From NCBI GenBank assembly GCA_028693885.1, contig JAQUUM010000079.1, forward strand, positions 1 to 6,355: a DNA stretch of 6,355 bases, written 5' to 3'. The notes under the pieces are model-generated. The model saw nothing but the letters and a program-made list of their open reading frames with translations, searched no databases and was not told the DNA's origin. Numbering within the stretch: the stretch's first letter is position 1; every line of letters begins with the position of its first letter. Below are positions 1 through 5,423 of this stretch, one piece after another. The position numbers and the translations under genes are program-made. The DNA comes from Bacilli bacterium. Its GTDB lineage: Bacteria; Bacillota_I; Bacilli_A; ML615J-28; CAG-698.

Positions 1-68
1 TTTCTTAGAAAACTACAACCTATTAAATTAAATGATAATAACAGTATGATAATAATAAGTTTTTTCAT
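1..68 (-). CDS. Putative lipoprotein, N-terminal part only, runs off the left edge
   Basis: An ATG at 68-66 opens a reading frame with no stop up to the window edge, giving 22 residues. They form a textbook lipoprotein signal peptide: MKK, a run of Ile and Leu (residues 4-11), then the lipobox L-I-G-C with Cys18 as the likely lipidated residue, followed by SFLR. Just upstream at 72-79 the minus strand reads AAGGCGGG, close to an ideal Shine-Dalgarno site and 3 bases from the ATG. A possible promoter lies further up at 97-125. The visible part says only that the protein is exported and anchored to the outer face of the membrane; its function is unknown. The gene is transcribed in the same direction as the ATPase gene upstream of it, with 94 bases between them and no clear terminator, so read-through is possible. 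The signal peptide and ribosome site together make chance unlikely, despite the short length. Confidence 0.75.
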   Translation of the reverse strand, partial: MKKLIIIILLLSFNLIGCSFLR

Positions 69-96
69 ATTCCCGCCTTTTTAAAACATCGCTTAT

Positions 97-125
97 ATTT
101 TACTATTTTTTATTCATTAAAACAA
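97..125 (-). promoter_or_regulatory. Possible promoter of the left-edge lipoprotein gene
   Basis: On the minus strand a -35-like TTGTTT (125-120) and a -10-like TAAAAT (102-97) are exactly 17 bases apart. The predicted start point lies about 10-20 bases before the ribosome site of the lipoprotein gene. Both boxes are imperfect, and AT-rich DNA throws up such matches easily. Confidence 0.4.
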
Positions 126-162
126 TATTAATCTATTTTAATACTAAATAAAATACAATTTA

Positions 163-1479
163 CTAATATTCTTTTAATAGAAAACTCATATAAAGTGGTA
201 ACGTTTTAAAATATTTGTTTTTACCAATATTCTTATTAGCTAACTTTATACCCTTATTAACATTATAAATATCTTTATTTTTTAAAACTGTTTTTAAAGA
301 TTTTTGATTTCCATCATTTGATTTTACTTCTATTAAAGTTAATTCACCTTTATATTTTATAATAAAATCTATTTCTAATCCTGAATCTTTTTTGTAGTAA
401 TATAGTTTTCTCCCCATTTTTAAAAACACTTCAGCAATTATGTTCTCATAAATTGCACCTTTATATATTCCTAAGTTACCCTTTAAAATATTTTCTACAC
501 TGCCTTGTTCTAACATTGATACAAACAATCCACTATCTTTCATATAAATTTTAAAGTTGTTTTCTACTGAATTGCCTTCTAAAGGCAATTCTAAAAGATT
601 TAAACTAAAACATTTAGAAACAATACCAGCATCAACTAACCAATTCAGACTACCTAAATATTTTGAACTAGAACCATTTTTATCAAATAATGAATATTGA
701 AATTTTTTGTTTTCCTTAGCTAGTTGCTTAGGTATCGAGTCAAAACACTCTCTTATTTTATTTTTTTCATCTTGAGATGCATATTTCACCATATCTTCAC
801 GATAACTAAAAACAATATCTTTTTGTTCACTTAAAACTCTATTCATATCATGAGTTTCAATATAAACTTTTACAGGTACAGGCATACCTCCAACTACGAT
901 ATATTTTCTAAATAAGTCCATTATGTTTTCATGAATCGCTAATGGTATTTCTTTTTCTGTTTCTAAAAACTTCAACAATGTATTAGAAATCTCTTCACTC
1001 ATTCCATTAGCCCACAAAAATTCTTCAAAATCAAGTGAATACATCTCTATAATCCTTTCATAACCTACAGGATAAGATCTTATTTTTTCAATATGGCTAT
1101 TTAATCCAAGTAAAGAACCAGTTCCGATAATATCATATCTACCATCGATTGCAAAAAATTTGAAAGCAGTTCTTGCATTAGGACAGTTTTGTATTTCATC
1201 TAGTATTATAATAGTTTCAAATGGTACTAAATTAACATTTGGAACTGATGCAGTTATTAAAGTTAATAAATTATCCACATTTAAGTCTCCATCAAAAATC
1301 GAATTTAAACTTGGGTTTTGGACAAAGTTAATGTATATAACGCTTTTATAATTCTTTTTAGCAAAATCTAAAACAGAGTAGGTTTTACCTACTTGCCTCG
1401 CTCCCTTAACAATTAAAGGTTTTCTATTTTCATCACTTTTCCAATTTAATAAATCTCTTTCTATTTTTCTTTTCAGCAT
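163..1479 (-). CDS. AAA ATPase of the AAA_14/DUF4143 family
   Basis: The 438-residue protein matches the AAA_14 plus DUF4143 architecture. The N-terminal P-loop domain has Walker A GARQVGKT (residues 26-33), Walker B IIILDE (90-95) and a sensor-like IIGTGSLLG (117-125). The C-terminal part carries the nuclease-like core typical of DUF4143: E350 in a helix, then E369/D371 in LEIDF and E384-V-K386, which resembles a PD-(D/E)xK fold. Full length is normal for the family. The family is widespread, often multicopy and common in accessory DNA, but its biochemical role is poorly known, so I give no substrate. The start is ATG at 1479 with an AGAGGT site at 1487-1492, 7 bases away. The stop is TAG. 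It has its own strong promoter (1501-1529), whose -35 box sits in a tandem repeat. The gene appears intact. Family assignment is firm; nuclease activity is inference. Confidence 0.9.
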   Translation of the reverse strand: MLKRKIERDLLNWKSDENRKPLIVKGARQVGKTYSVLDFAKKNYKSVIYINFVQNPSLNSIFDGDLNVDNLLTLITASVPNVNLVPFETIIILDEIQNCPNARTAFKFFAIDGRYDIIGTGSLLGLNSHIEKIRSYPVGYERIIEMYSLDFEEFLWANGMSEEISNTLLKFLETEKEIPLAIHENIMDLFRKYIVVGGMPVPVKVYIETHDMNRVLSEQKDIVFSYREDMVKYASQDEKNKIRECFDSIPKQLAKENKKFQYSLFDKNGSSSKYLGSLNWLVDAGIVSKCFSLNLLELPLEGNSVENNFKIYMKDSGLFVSMLEQGSVENILKGNLGIYKGAIYENIIAEVFLKMGRKLYYYKKDSGLEIDFIIKYKGELTLIEVKSNDGNQKSLKTVLKNKDIYNVNKGIKLANKNIGKNKYFKTLPLYMSFLLKEY

Positions 1480-1500
1480 ATTAATTACCTCTATGGTTAT

Positions 1501-1529
1501 ATTATATACCTTTCTAAAATGTTTTTCAA
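1501..1529 (-). promoter_or_regulatory. Sigma-A-type promoter of the DUF4143 ATPase gene
   Basis: On the minus strand TTGAAA (1529-1524) and TATAAT (1506-1501) are separated by exactly 17 bases: a full-consensus -10 and a one-mismatch -35. The predicted start near 1494 leaves a leader of about 15 bases, just enough for the AGAGGT ribosome site. The -35 box lies inside copy 1 of the 33-bp tandem repeat, so whatever binds the repeat would touch this promoter. Confidence 0.75.
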
Positions 1530-1607
1530 GGGACTTTTTATACTTATATAAGGATTTTTCAAGGGACTTTTTATACTTACATGAAGATTTTTCAAGGGAC
1601 TTTTATA
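1522..1607. repeat. Tandem repeat, 33-bp unit, about 2.6 copies
   Basis: Copies begin at 1522, 1555 and 1588, a strict 33-base period. Copies 1 and 2 differ at only three bases, all near the end of the unit. Copy 3 is cut short after about 20 bases and has one T fewer. The core conserved in all three is TTTTTCAAGGGACTTTT, or AAAAGTCCCTTGAAAAA on the minus strand. The array lies between the terminator of the RloA-like unit and the -10 box of the DUF4143 ATPase gene. Copy 1 supplies that gene's -35 TTGAAA. A 33-base period is about three helical turns, so the cores would lie on one face of the DNA, as stacked operator sites would. That role is inference. Confidence 0.9.
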
Positions 1608-1643
1608 AAAAAAGCGTCTAGAATAAATTCCTAGTACGCTTTT
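1607..1643 (-). terminator. Rho-independent terminator of the RloA-like unit
   Basis: Arms at 1610-1621 (AAAAGCGTCTAG) and 1631-1643 pair along their length with one bulged T at 1635, around a 9-base loop. On the minus strand the hairpin is followed by seven T's (1613-1607), which marks it as the end of the transcript from 3154 leftwards. On the plus strand the T run is only four long and no gene leads into it. It lies 14 bases past the stop of the RloB-like remnant. Confidence 0.8.
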
Positions 1644-1657
1644 ACTATAATCAAAAA

Positions 1658-1847
1658 CTACTTTTTATCATCTTTTCTTAATATAGCTTTTTCAACTAAT
1701 TGTAAAGGATCTTTATTCTCATAAGTTATGTCAGTTGAATAAGGAGATTTATTCTTATTTTTAAGTATCTCAAAATAGTTTTTTTCTGTATCTTTTCCAT
1801 TAGTAATTATCTTTATTATTAATCTCCCTATTTTTACTGCCTCTCAT
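1658..1847 (-). pseudogene. Frameshifted and truncated RloB-like (AbiLii-like) gene remnant
   Basis: Eleven bases after the ATPase stop codon there is an ATG (1847-1845) with an AGAGG site (1853-1857) 5 bases upstream. That frame reads M-R-G-S-K-N-R-E and stops after 15 codons. One frame over, 61 sense codons (1843-1661) encode a peptide with the look of the RloB N-terminus: a hydrophobic strand GRLIIKIIT, then NGKDTEKNYFEIL (canonical form roughly TEGEKTEPNYFE), then DPLQLVEKA, ending in KDDKK and a TAG at 1658. This frame has no ATG, GTG or TTG start and follows a TGA at 1844. Joining the two frames requires skipping one base, most simply in the stretch AAAAATAGGG. RloB proteins are usually about 200 residues; here everything after the first third, including the Toprim-like catalytic core, is missing and a terminator follows. 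I infer a decayed partner of the upstream ATPase. Family recognition is from memory of the motif. Confidence 0.6.
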
Positions 1848-1858
1848 GCAAACCTCTC

Positions 1859-3154
1859 TTAAAACTCTTCATTCATATTTGGTAATTTCGAATAAAATCC
1901 TAACAAATATTTTTTGCTAAATAAGTCATTTTTTCTAACATTTTTAAAATCAGCTAATGAAGCTAAAGCACTAATTCCATAATCATCTTTACTTGTAAAA
2001 TAAATTTGATCTCTTCTAATATCTCCATCCATTAACATTAGATTATGTGCAGTTGCAATTAACTGAGCGTTTTTAGGATTTTTAATAATTGAATTAAATG
2101 ACTTTAAAATATAATCAGCTAGTAAAAAATATAGTTTTGAATCCAGTTCATCTATTAAGATTACTCTTCCTTGGTCAAGAGCAGCAATAATCCATCCTAA
2201 ATAAAACAATAATCTTTTCGTACCTTCTGAATTAAAACCATAATCTCTAAGCAAAAAAACTTCCTTTTCTCCAACTATTTCTTTATTAGAATTATAAATA
2301 TTAAATTTTGTTTTTATATCTGCTTTGCCAATACCACTATTATCTTGTTCTATTTTTGAAAACGGGTCAAATGAAATATCTATAGGTTTGTGTGCTAAAA
2401 CATCTCTATTAGTAACTAATTTTTCTTTATGAACACTAAAATCTTTTATTCCCATATCTGCTAGTTTTAATATCTCAACTGCTTCTTTTAAATATTTTTG
2501 ATTTTCAATTTCGTATATTCCAAACATATTAATGTTTTCTTCGAAAATTATCATTAATCTTTTAAACCAATTAATTGTATCATTAATGGCTTGTTTCACA
2601 GCATCAGGAAGATTATAACTTTGACTTGCCGTTGAAATAAATAAAGTTTCTTTAAAAATACGAATAAAGGATAAAGGTTTATTTTCTAATAAAGAAATCT
2701 TTATAGCATTTTCGTTTCTTTCAAATATATTAACTCTTCTATCAGTTCTCTTATACAAGTTTTCTGAAAAAACTGCTTTGTTTTTAATTGTAAAGTTATA
2801 TAAATAATTAGTATTATTTTCTATAAACTCTACTTCATAAATACTTTCTTCAGCCTCACTGTTTTCTAGAAATGCAAAACTCTCATTATTTTTAATAACT
2901 CCTATTGCAGGAGCAGATGATAAAAGTATTGCGTTTTGCATATATAACAATCCTTTTAAAATGTTTGATTTACCTGATGCATTAGGGCCATAAATAACAG
3001 TACTTTTTAACAATACATTATCCTTAGGTAACAATCTATTAGGAACTTCAAAAGTATTAAAATCCATATGTTCTTTATAATTCGCCGCTTGCATAGAAAG
3101 AATATTTTCATCTTTAAAAGACCTAAAATTTTTAAATCTAAAATTAACTAACAT
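1859..3154 (-). CDS. OLD/RloA-like (AbiLi-like) AAA ATPase
   Basis: This 431-residue protein is an ABC/SMC-type ATPase of the AAA_15/AAA_21 group. It opens with the family signature NFRFKNFRSFKDE, then Walker A GPNASGKS (residues 56-63), a signature-like NSEGTKRLL (308-316), Walker B VILIDELD (331-338) and a switch His in ATAHN (H370). The C-terminal YLLGFYSKLPN matches the YLxGRYGAIP-like ending of RloA/AbiLi proteins. The residue after the Walker B segment that is commonly His (SLHP) is Tyr here (SKLY). I start at ATG 3154 rather than the in-frame GTG at 3163, because the GTG is buried in the ribosome site AGAGGTGG (3160-3167), which is 5 bases from the ATG. In this family the ATPase senses a trigger and a partner nuclease acts, giving phage abortive infection. 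Here the partner reading frame just downstream looks broken. The ATPase itself seems intact, with a strong promoter. Confidence 0.88.
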   Translation of the reverse strand: MLVNFRFKNFRSFKDENILSMQAANYKEHMDFNTFEVPNRLLPKDNVLLKSTVIYGPNASGKSNILKGLLYMQNAILLSSAPAIGVIKNNESFAFLENSEAEESIYEVEFIENNTNYLYNFTIKNKAVFSENLYKRTDRRVNIFERNENAIKISLLENKPLSFIRIFKETLFISTASQSYNLPDAVKQAINDTINWFKRLMIIFEENINMFGIYEIENQKYLKEAVEILKLADMGIKDFSVHKEKLVTNRDVLAHKPIDISFDPFSKIEQDNSGIGKADIKTKFNIYNSNKEIVGEKEVFLLRDYGFNSEGTKRLLFYLGWIIAALDQGRVILIDELDSKLYFLLADYILKSFNSIIKNPKNAQLIATAHNLMLMDGDIRRDQIYFTSKDDYGISALASLADFKNVRKNDLFSKKYLLGFYSKLPNMNEEF

Positions 3155-3159
3155 ATCTT

Positions 3160-3167
3160 CCACCTCT
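3160..3167 (-). promoter_or_regulatory. Ribosome binding site that fixes the ATPase start at 3154
   Basis: The minus strand reads AGAGGTGG, then AAGAT, then ATG: near-ideal Shine-Dalgarno pairing at ideal spacing. The GTG inside it could in theory extend the protein by three residues, but nothing suitable lies upstream of that codon. The site directly abuts the end of an inverted repeat (3166-3196), so if that repeat folds in RNA it would sit beside the ribosome site. Confidence 0.85.
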
Positions 3168-3196
3168 TATACAAACAATTATATCGTTTGTATAAG
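3166..3196. promoter_or_regulatory. Perfect 11-bp inverted repeat, likely operator
   Basis: CTTATACAAAC (3166-3176) and GTTTGTATAAG (3186-3196) are exact reverse complements around a 9-base spacer. Read on the minus strand, the repeat starts 1 base after the -10 box and covers the predicted transcript start near 3191. It ends at the Shine-Dalgarno site of the RloA-like gene. The centre-to-centre distance of 20 bases is about two helical turns, as expected for a dimeric helix-turn-helix repressor. No repressor gene is visible in this window. An RNA stem in the 5' leader is the alternative. Confidence 0.7.
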
Positions 3197-3197
3197 T

Positions 3198-3226
3198 ATT
3201 ATAGTTCTATTTTTATTAAATGTCAA
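3198..3226 (-). promoter_or_regulatory. Consensus sigma-A promoter of the RloA-like unit
   Basis: On the minus strand TTGACA (3226-3221) and TATAAT (3203-3198) are 17 bases apart, a perfect match to the housekeeping consensus in boxes and spacing. Such a strong promoter followed directly by an operator-like palindrome suggests a unit that is held off and released on demand, or held to a steady level. That reading is inference. Confidence 0.85.
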
Positions 3227-3392
3227 ACCTTATTATCTATTTTTGCACTTTTTTTACAAATTTAAATGCTAACAAATTGTTTTTTACGTTAATAATTTTA
3301 TTTTTTACAGTTTTATTACATTTATTAGACTTAGTTTTTTACTGTTCTAATATATATTAAGTCTTAGAAGGTTTTTTACTTTATTTTTATTT
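3227..3392. other. AT-rich spacer without a gene
   Basis: No open frame with a credible ribosome site is present on either strand. The only pattern is the word TTTTTTAC (GTAAAAAA on the minus strand), which occurs five times ending at 3257, 3287, 3308, 3342 and 3379, at uneven spacing of 30, 21, 34 and 37 bases. A 7-bp inverted repeat (3327-3333 and 3358-3364) has a 24-base loop and no T run. I see no supported function. Confidence 0.5.
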
Positions 3393-3423
3393 AAAAACGA
3401 ACCCTTTTAAAGGTTCGCTTTTT
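3393..3423 (-). terminator. Rho-independent terminator of the DUF2130 gene
   Basis: CGAACC (3398-3403) pairs with GGTTCG (3412-3417) around an 8-base loop. The hairpin starts within 15 bases of the TAA at 3434-3432 and is followed on the minus strand by TTTTT (3397-3393). A T run is also present on the plus strand (3419-3423), so it may work both ways, but only the minus-strand gene feeds into it. Confidence 0.85.
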
Positions 3424-3431
3424 ATAATTAA

Positions 3432-4709
3432 TTATTTGTCTTCTAGTTTTTTTACTCTTTTAGTAATTTTAGTAATACTATAATTATCAATTCTAGATTT
3501 GATTTTTTCAATCCCTCTTTTGATAATTGAATCAGCTAAGTCGTTTATACTTTCAGCTGATTTAAGAATTTTAGAAGCTTCATCTTTTACTTTTAATGCT
3601 TCTCTTTCAATTAGTTGAAGTGGATCATCTATTAGTTTTCTTTTCATTTCTTCAAATTCATTTTCAATTTCAATAACTTCTTTTAACTTTTCTCTTTCTA
3701 AATTAGCACTTACTAATAATTCTTTGTATTTTAAACTTAATGTAGAAATAATACTTAAGAAAGTTATAAAGTACTGCGGACGAACCATATACATCTTTTC
3801 ATATTCTTTTATCTTTTTTATAGGAACATCATTGGGATTATCCCAATCAAGTTCACTAATTAATAAAGCATACTCACAGTTTTTCTTATCTCTGTTTTGA
3901 TTTAATCTTTTATAGTAATCTTCATTCTTCTTTTTATTTACAGAATTAGGTGCTTCACTTTTCATCTCACAAACAACAGATGTTAATAAATCATTTTCAC
4001 ATCTTTCTTCAGTAGCATAAACTCTAAATATATAATCTGCTTTAGTACCTTTATCATCATCATCTGATTTAACTACTTTATTATCTTTTATCCAATCACA
4101 GGTTTGAAAACCTGTTTGAGCATAAGCTGTATATTCAGTATCACACCATGATTCTAAATCTTCACCTATCTTTTTAACATTTAAAGTTGATCTATCTCTT
4201 TTTAAATTATTAATTTCTTCTTTTAATTTTGATTCTTCTTCCATTTTCCTAAATTCTAAATCAGCTATTTTCTTTTCTAATTCACTTCTAGCTTTTAAAA
4301 CAGCATTTTCTTCTTTACTACTAACTTCTGCGTTTATTCTTTCAATTTCATTTTGTTTTTGAGCAATACTTATTTTTAAATCATTTATTTGATTGCTATA
4401 GTTTTTATCTAATTCTTTTTCTTTAATTAAAACTAAGTTTTTACTATCAGCCTCAAGACGAGTAATTTTATCTTCTAATATTTTTTCTCTTTTAAGCATT
4501 TCTTGATTTTTTTCATTTTCAATTTCTTTTCTTAAAGCATTTAATCTTTTAGTATATTCAACATCCTCTAATGCTTTTATCTTTTGGTCTAAAATTGATA
4601 AATCAATTTTATTTAAATCCGATAAATCAATTTCATCTCCAATAGATGCATTTACTTCTAATCTAATAGTATGATTGTTTATGATAACAACATCTTTAAT
4701 TTTAGCCAT
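3432..4709 (-). CDS. DUF2130-type coiled-coil protein, nuclease-like core
   Basis: The 425-residue protein has a short N-terminal beta-rich segment (1-25), a long charged coiled coil (about 40-180) and a globular domain matching DUF2130 (about 180-325): IGEDLE (181-186), KADYIF (223-228), VCEMKSE (246-252), a lysine-rich stretch NEDYYKRLNQNRDKKNCEYALLI split over 262-284, and MVRPQYF (308-314). A second charged helical region closes it (330-425). The order E183/E186, D225, E248-x-K250 resembles a PD-(D/E)xK nuclease active site, which is how I read the family; activity is unproven. There is no signal peptide or membrane segment, so it is likely cytoplasmic. Start ATG 4709 follows AAGGAG (4720-4725) by 10 bases, and the stop is TAA. 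It forms its own unit, diverging from lemA. Biological role is not established to my knowledge. Confidence 0.85.
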   Translation of the reverse strand: MAKIKDVVIINNHTIRLEVNASIGDEIDLSDLNKIDLSILDQKIKALEDVEYTKRLNALRKEIENEKNQEMLKREKILEDKITRLEADSKNLVLIKEKELDKNYSNQINDLKISIAQKQNEIERINAEVSSKEENAVLKARSELEKKIADLEFRKMEEESKLKEEINNLKRDRSTLNVKKIGEDLESWCDTEYTAYAQTGFQTCDWIKDNKVVKSDDDDKGTKADYIFRVYATEERCENDLLTSVVCEMKSEAPNSVNKKKNEDYYKRLNQNRDKKNCEYALLISELDWDNPNDVPIKKIKEYEKMYMVRPQYFITFLSIISTLSLKYKELLVSANLEREKLKEVIEIENEFEEMKRKLIDDPLQLIEREALKVKDEASKILKSAESINDLADSIIKRGIEKIKSRIDNYSITKITKRVKKLEDK

Positions 4710-4747
4710 ATTTTAACATCTCCTTAAATTTTATTTCCTTAATTTAT

Positions 4748-4776
4748 ATTATAACTCAAAACTATAATTTTAAAAA
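4748..4776 (-). promoter_or_regulatory. Possible promoter of the DUF2130 gene
   Basis: A consensus -10 TATAAT (4753-4748) lies 38 bases before the start codon on the minus strand. At 17-base spacing the -35 would be TTTTTA (4776-4771), a poor match that falls within the palindrome at 4774-4794. Support rests on the -10 box and its position. Confidence 0.4.
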
Positions 4777-4794
4777 GATAAAGTTTTTATCTTT
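4774..4794. promoter_or_regulatory. Perfect 9-bp inverted repeat between divergent genes
   Basis: AAAGATAAA (4774-4782) and TTTATCTTT (4786-4794) are exact reverse complements around a 3-base loop. It sits between the divergent start regions of the DUF2130 gene and lemA, overlapping the presumed -35 area of the former. No T run follows either side beyond the arms, so it is not an obvious terminator. It may be a binding site or simply AT-rich chance. Confidence 0.35.
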
Positions 4795-4800
4795 AAGATA

Positions 4801-4829
4801 TTGCTTAAATTTATCATAAGTATCATAAT
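4801..4829 (+). promoter_or_regulatory. Likely promoter of the lemA-TPM operon
   Basis: TTGCTT (4801-4806) and CATAAT (4824-4829) are separated by 17 bases; each box is close to consensus. The predicted start near 4836 leaves a short leader to the AGAGGA ribosome site at 4847-4852. The 8-base word TATCATAA occurs twice in a row (4812-4819 and 4821-4828), with the second copy overlapping the -10 box. Confidence 0.55.
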
Positions 4830-4862
4830 AGTCTCAATAATTTATGAGAGGAAATAAAAAGA

Positions 4863-5423
4863 ATGAAAAAATTAGGATTATTGATTGGTTTAGGAGTTAC
4901 TGTCTTTGTATTAGTAATTGTTGGAATTGTTTTAATTGTTGGATATAATGGTCTACTTAATAAAAAAGAATCAGTTGACCAAAACATTAGTCAAATTGCA
5001 ATTCGTATTGAAACAAAAGATGATACTTTAAGTGAAATGCAAGAAGCAATTACTGATTTAGAAAGTTATTCCTTAGAAGTATTTAATATGGTAACAGCTG
5101 CCCGTGCAGCTTTCGCTACTGCTCAAAATAGTGGTGATATCGATCAATTAGATGAAGCTAATGCTTTATTAACTGAAGCATATGATAGTTTCGTTGTTAT
5201 TATTGAAGATAATAACCTTGCAAATGCAGTCCCAGGATATTTAACTTTAATTGAAGAAATTCATACAACTAATAGTTTACTTGCTCAATCTAAGAGAGAT
5301 TATAACGATGCAGTTTATCTTTACAATACTTCTATTAAAAGATTCCCTGCAGTCCTTTATGCAAAAGCTTTTGGTTTCACAGCTGAATATAATTACTGGG
5401 GTAGTTTAGAAGATGTTGCTTAA
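4863..5423 (+). CDS. lemA: LemA family membrane protein
   Basis: The 186-residue protein has one strong N-terminal membrane helix (about residues 5-27) followed at once by YNGLLNKKESVDQNISQI, the LemA opening, and an all-helical outer domain. The family's best-conserved end is clear: SKRDYNDAVYLYN (143-155), SIKRFPAVLYAKAFGF (157-172). The short AAR at 79-81 fits the mid-domain helix. The middle differs from typical members: the usual R-x-DL-I-P-N-L segment after the first helix is replaced by RIETKDDTLSEMQEAI (48-63). Length is normal. LemA proteins sit in the cytoplasmic membrane with the bulk outside; their molecular role is unsettled. The start ATG 4863 has GAGAGGA (4846-4852) 10 bases upstream. 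The next gene, a TPM-domain protein, overlaps its end by 11 bases. LemA and TPM genes are a recurrent pair, which supports both calls. Confidence 0.92.
   Translation: MKKLGLLIGLGVTVFVLVIVGIVLIVGYNGLLNKKESVDQNISQIAIRIETKDDTLSEMQEAITDLESYSLEVFNMVTAARAAFATAQNSGDIDQLDEANALLTEAYDSFVVIIEDNNLANAVPGYLTLIEEIHTTNSLLAQSKRDYNDAVYLYNTSIKRFPAVLYAKAFGFTAEYNYWGSLEDVA

Noticed and set aside
1..84. Plus-strand open frame from base 1 to the TAA at 82-84
   Set aside because: The 27 codons look like low-complexity AT-rich sequence, and the minus-strand lipoprotein start with its ribosome site explains the same DNA better.
1160..1351. Plus-strand 63-codon open frame
   Set aside because: It lies wholly inside the ATPase gene on the opposite strand, across the Walker B region, with no ribosome site and no protein-like features.
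1522..1607. CRISPR array
   Set aside because: The 33-base unit is almost wholly conserved between copies 1 and 2, including where spacers would be; there are no unique spacers and no cas genes.
1661..1711. The end of the RloB-like remnant (DPLQLVEKA...) as a duplicate of the DUF2130 C-terminus, which contains DDPLQLIEREA
   Set aside because: The similarity covers about ten residues only; codons and flanks differ, and the DPL-LVE-A motif is expected in RloB proteins at this point.
3327..3364. Hairpin AGACTTA/TAAGTCT as terminator or riboswitch stem
   Set aside because: Only 7 bp with a 24-base loop, no T run, and no adjacent gene it would serve.
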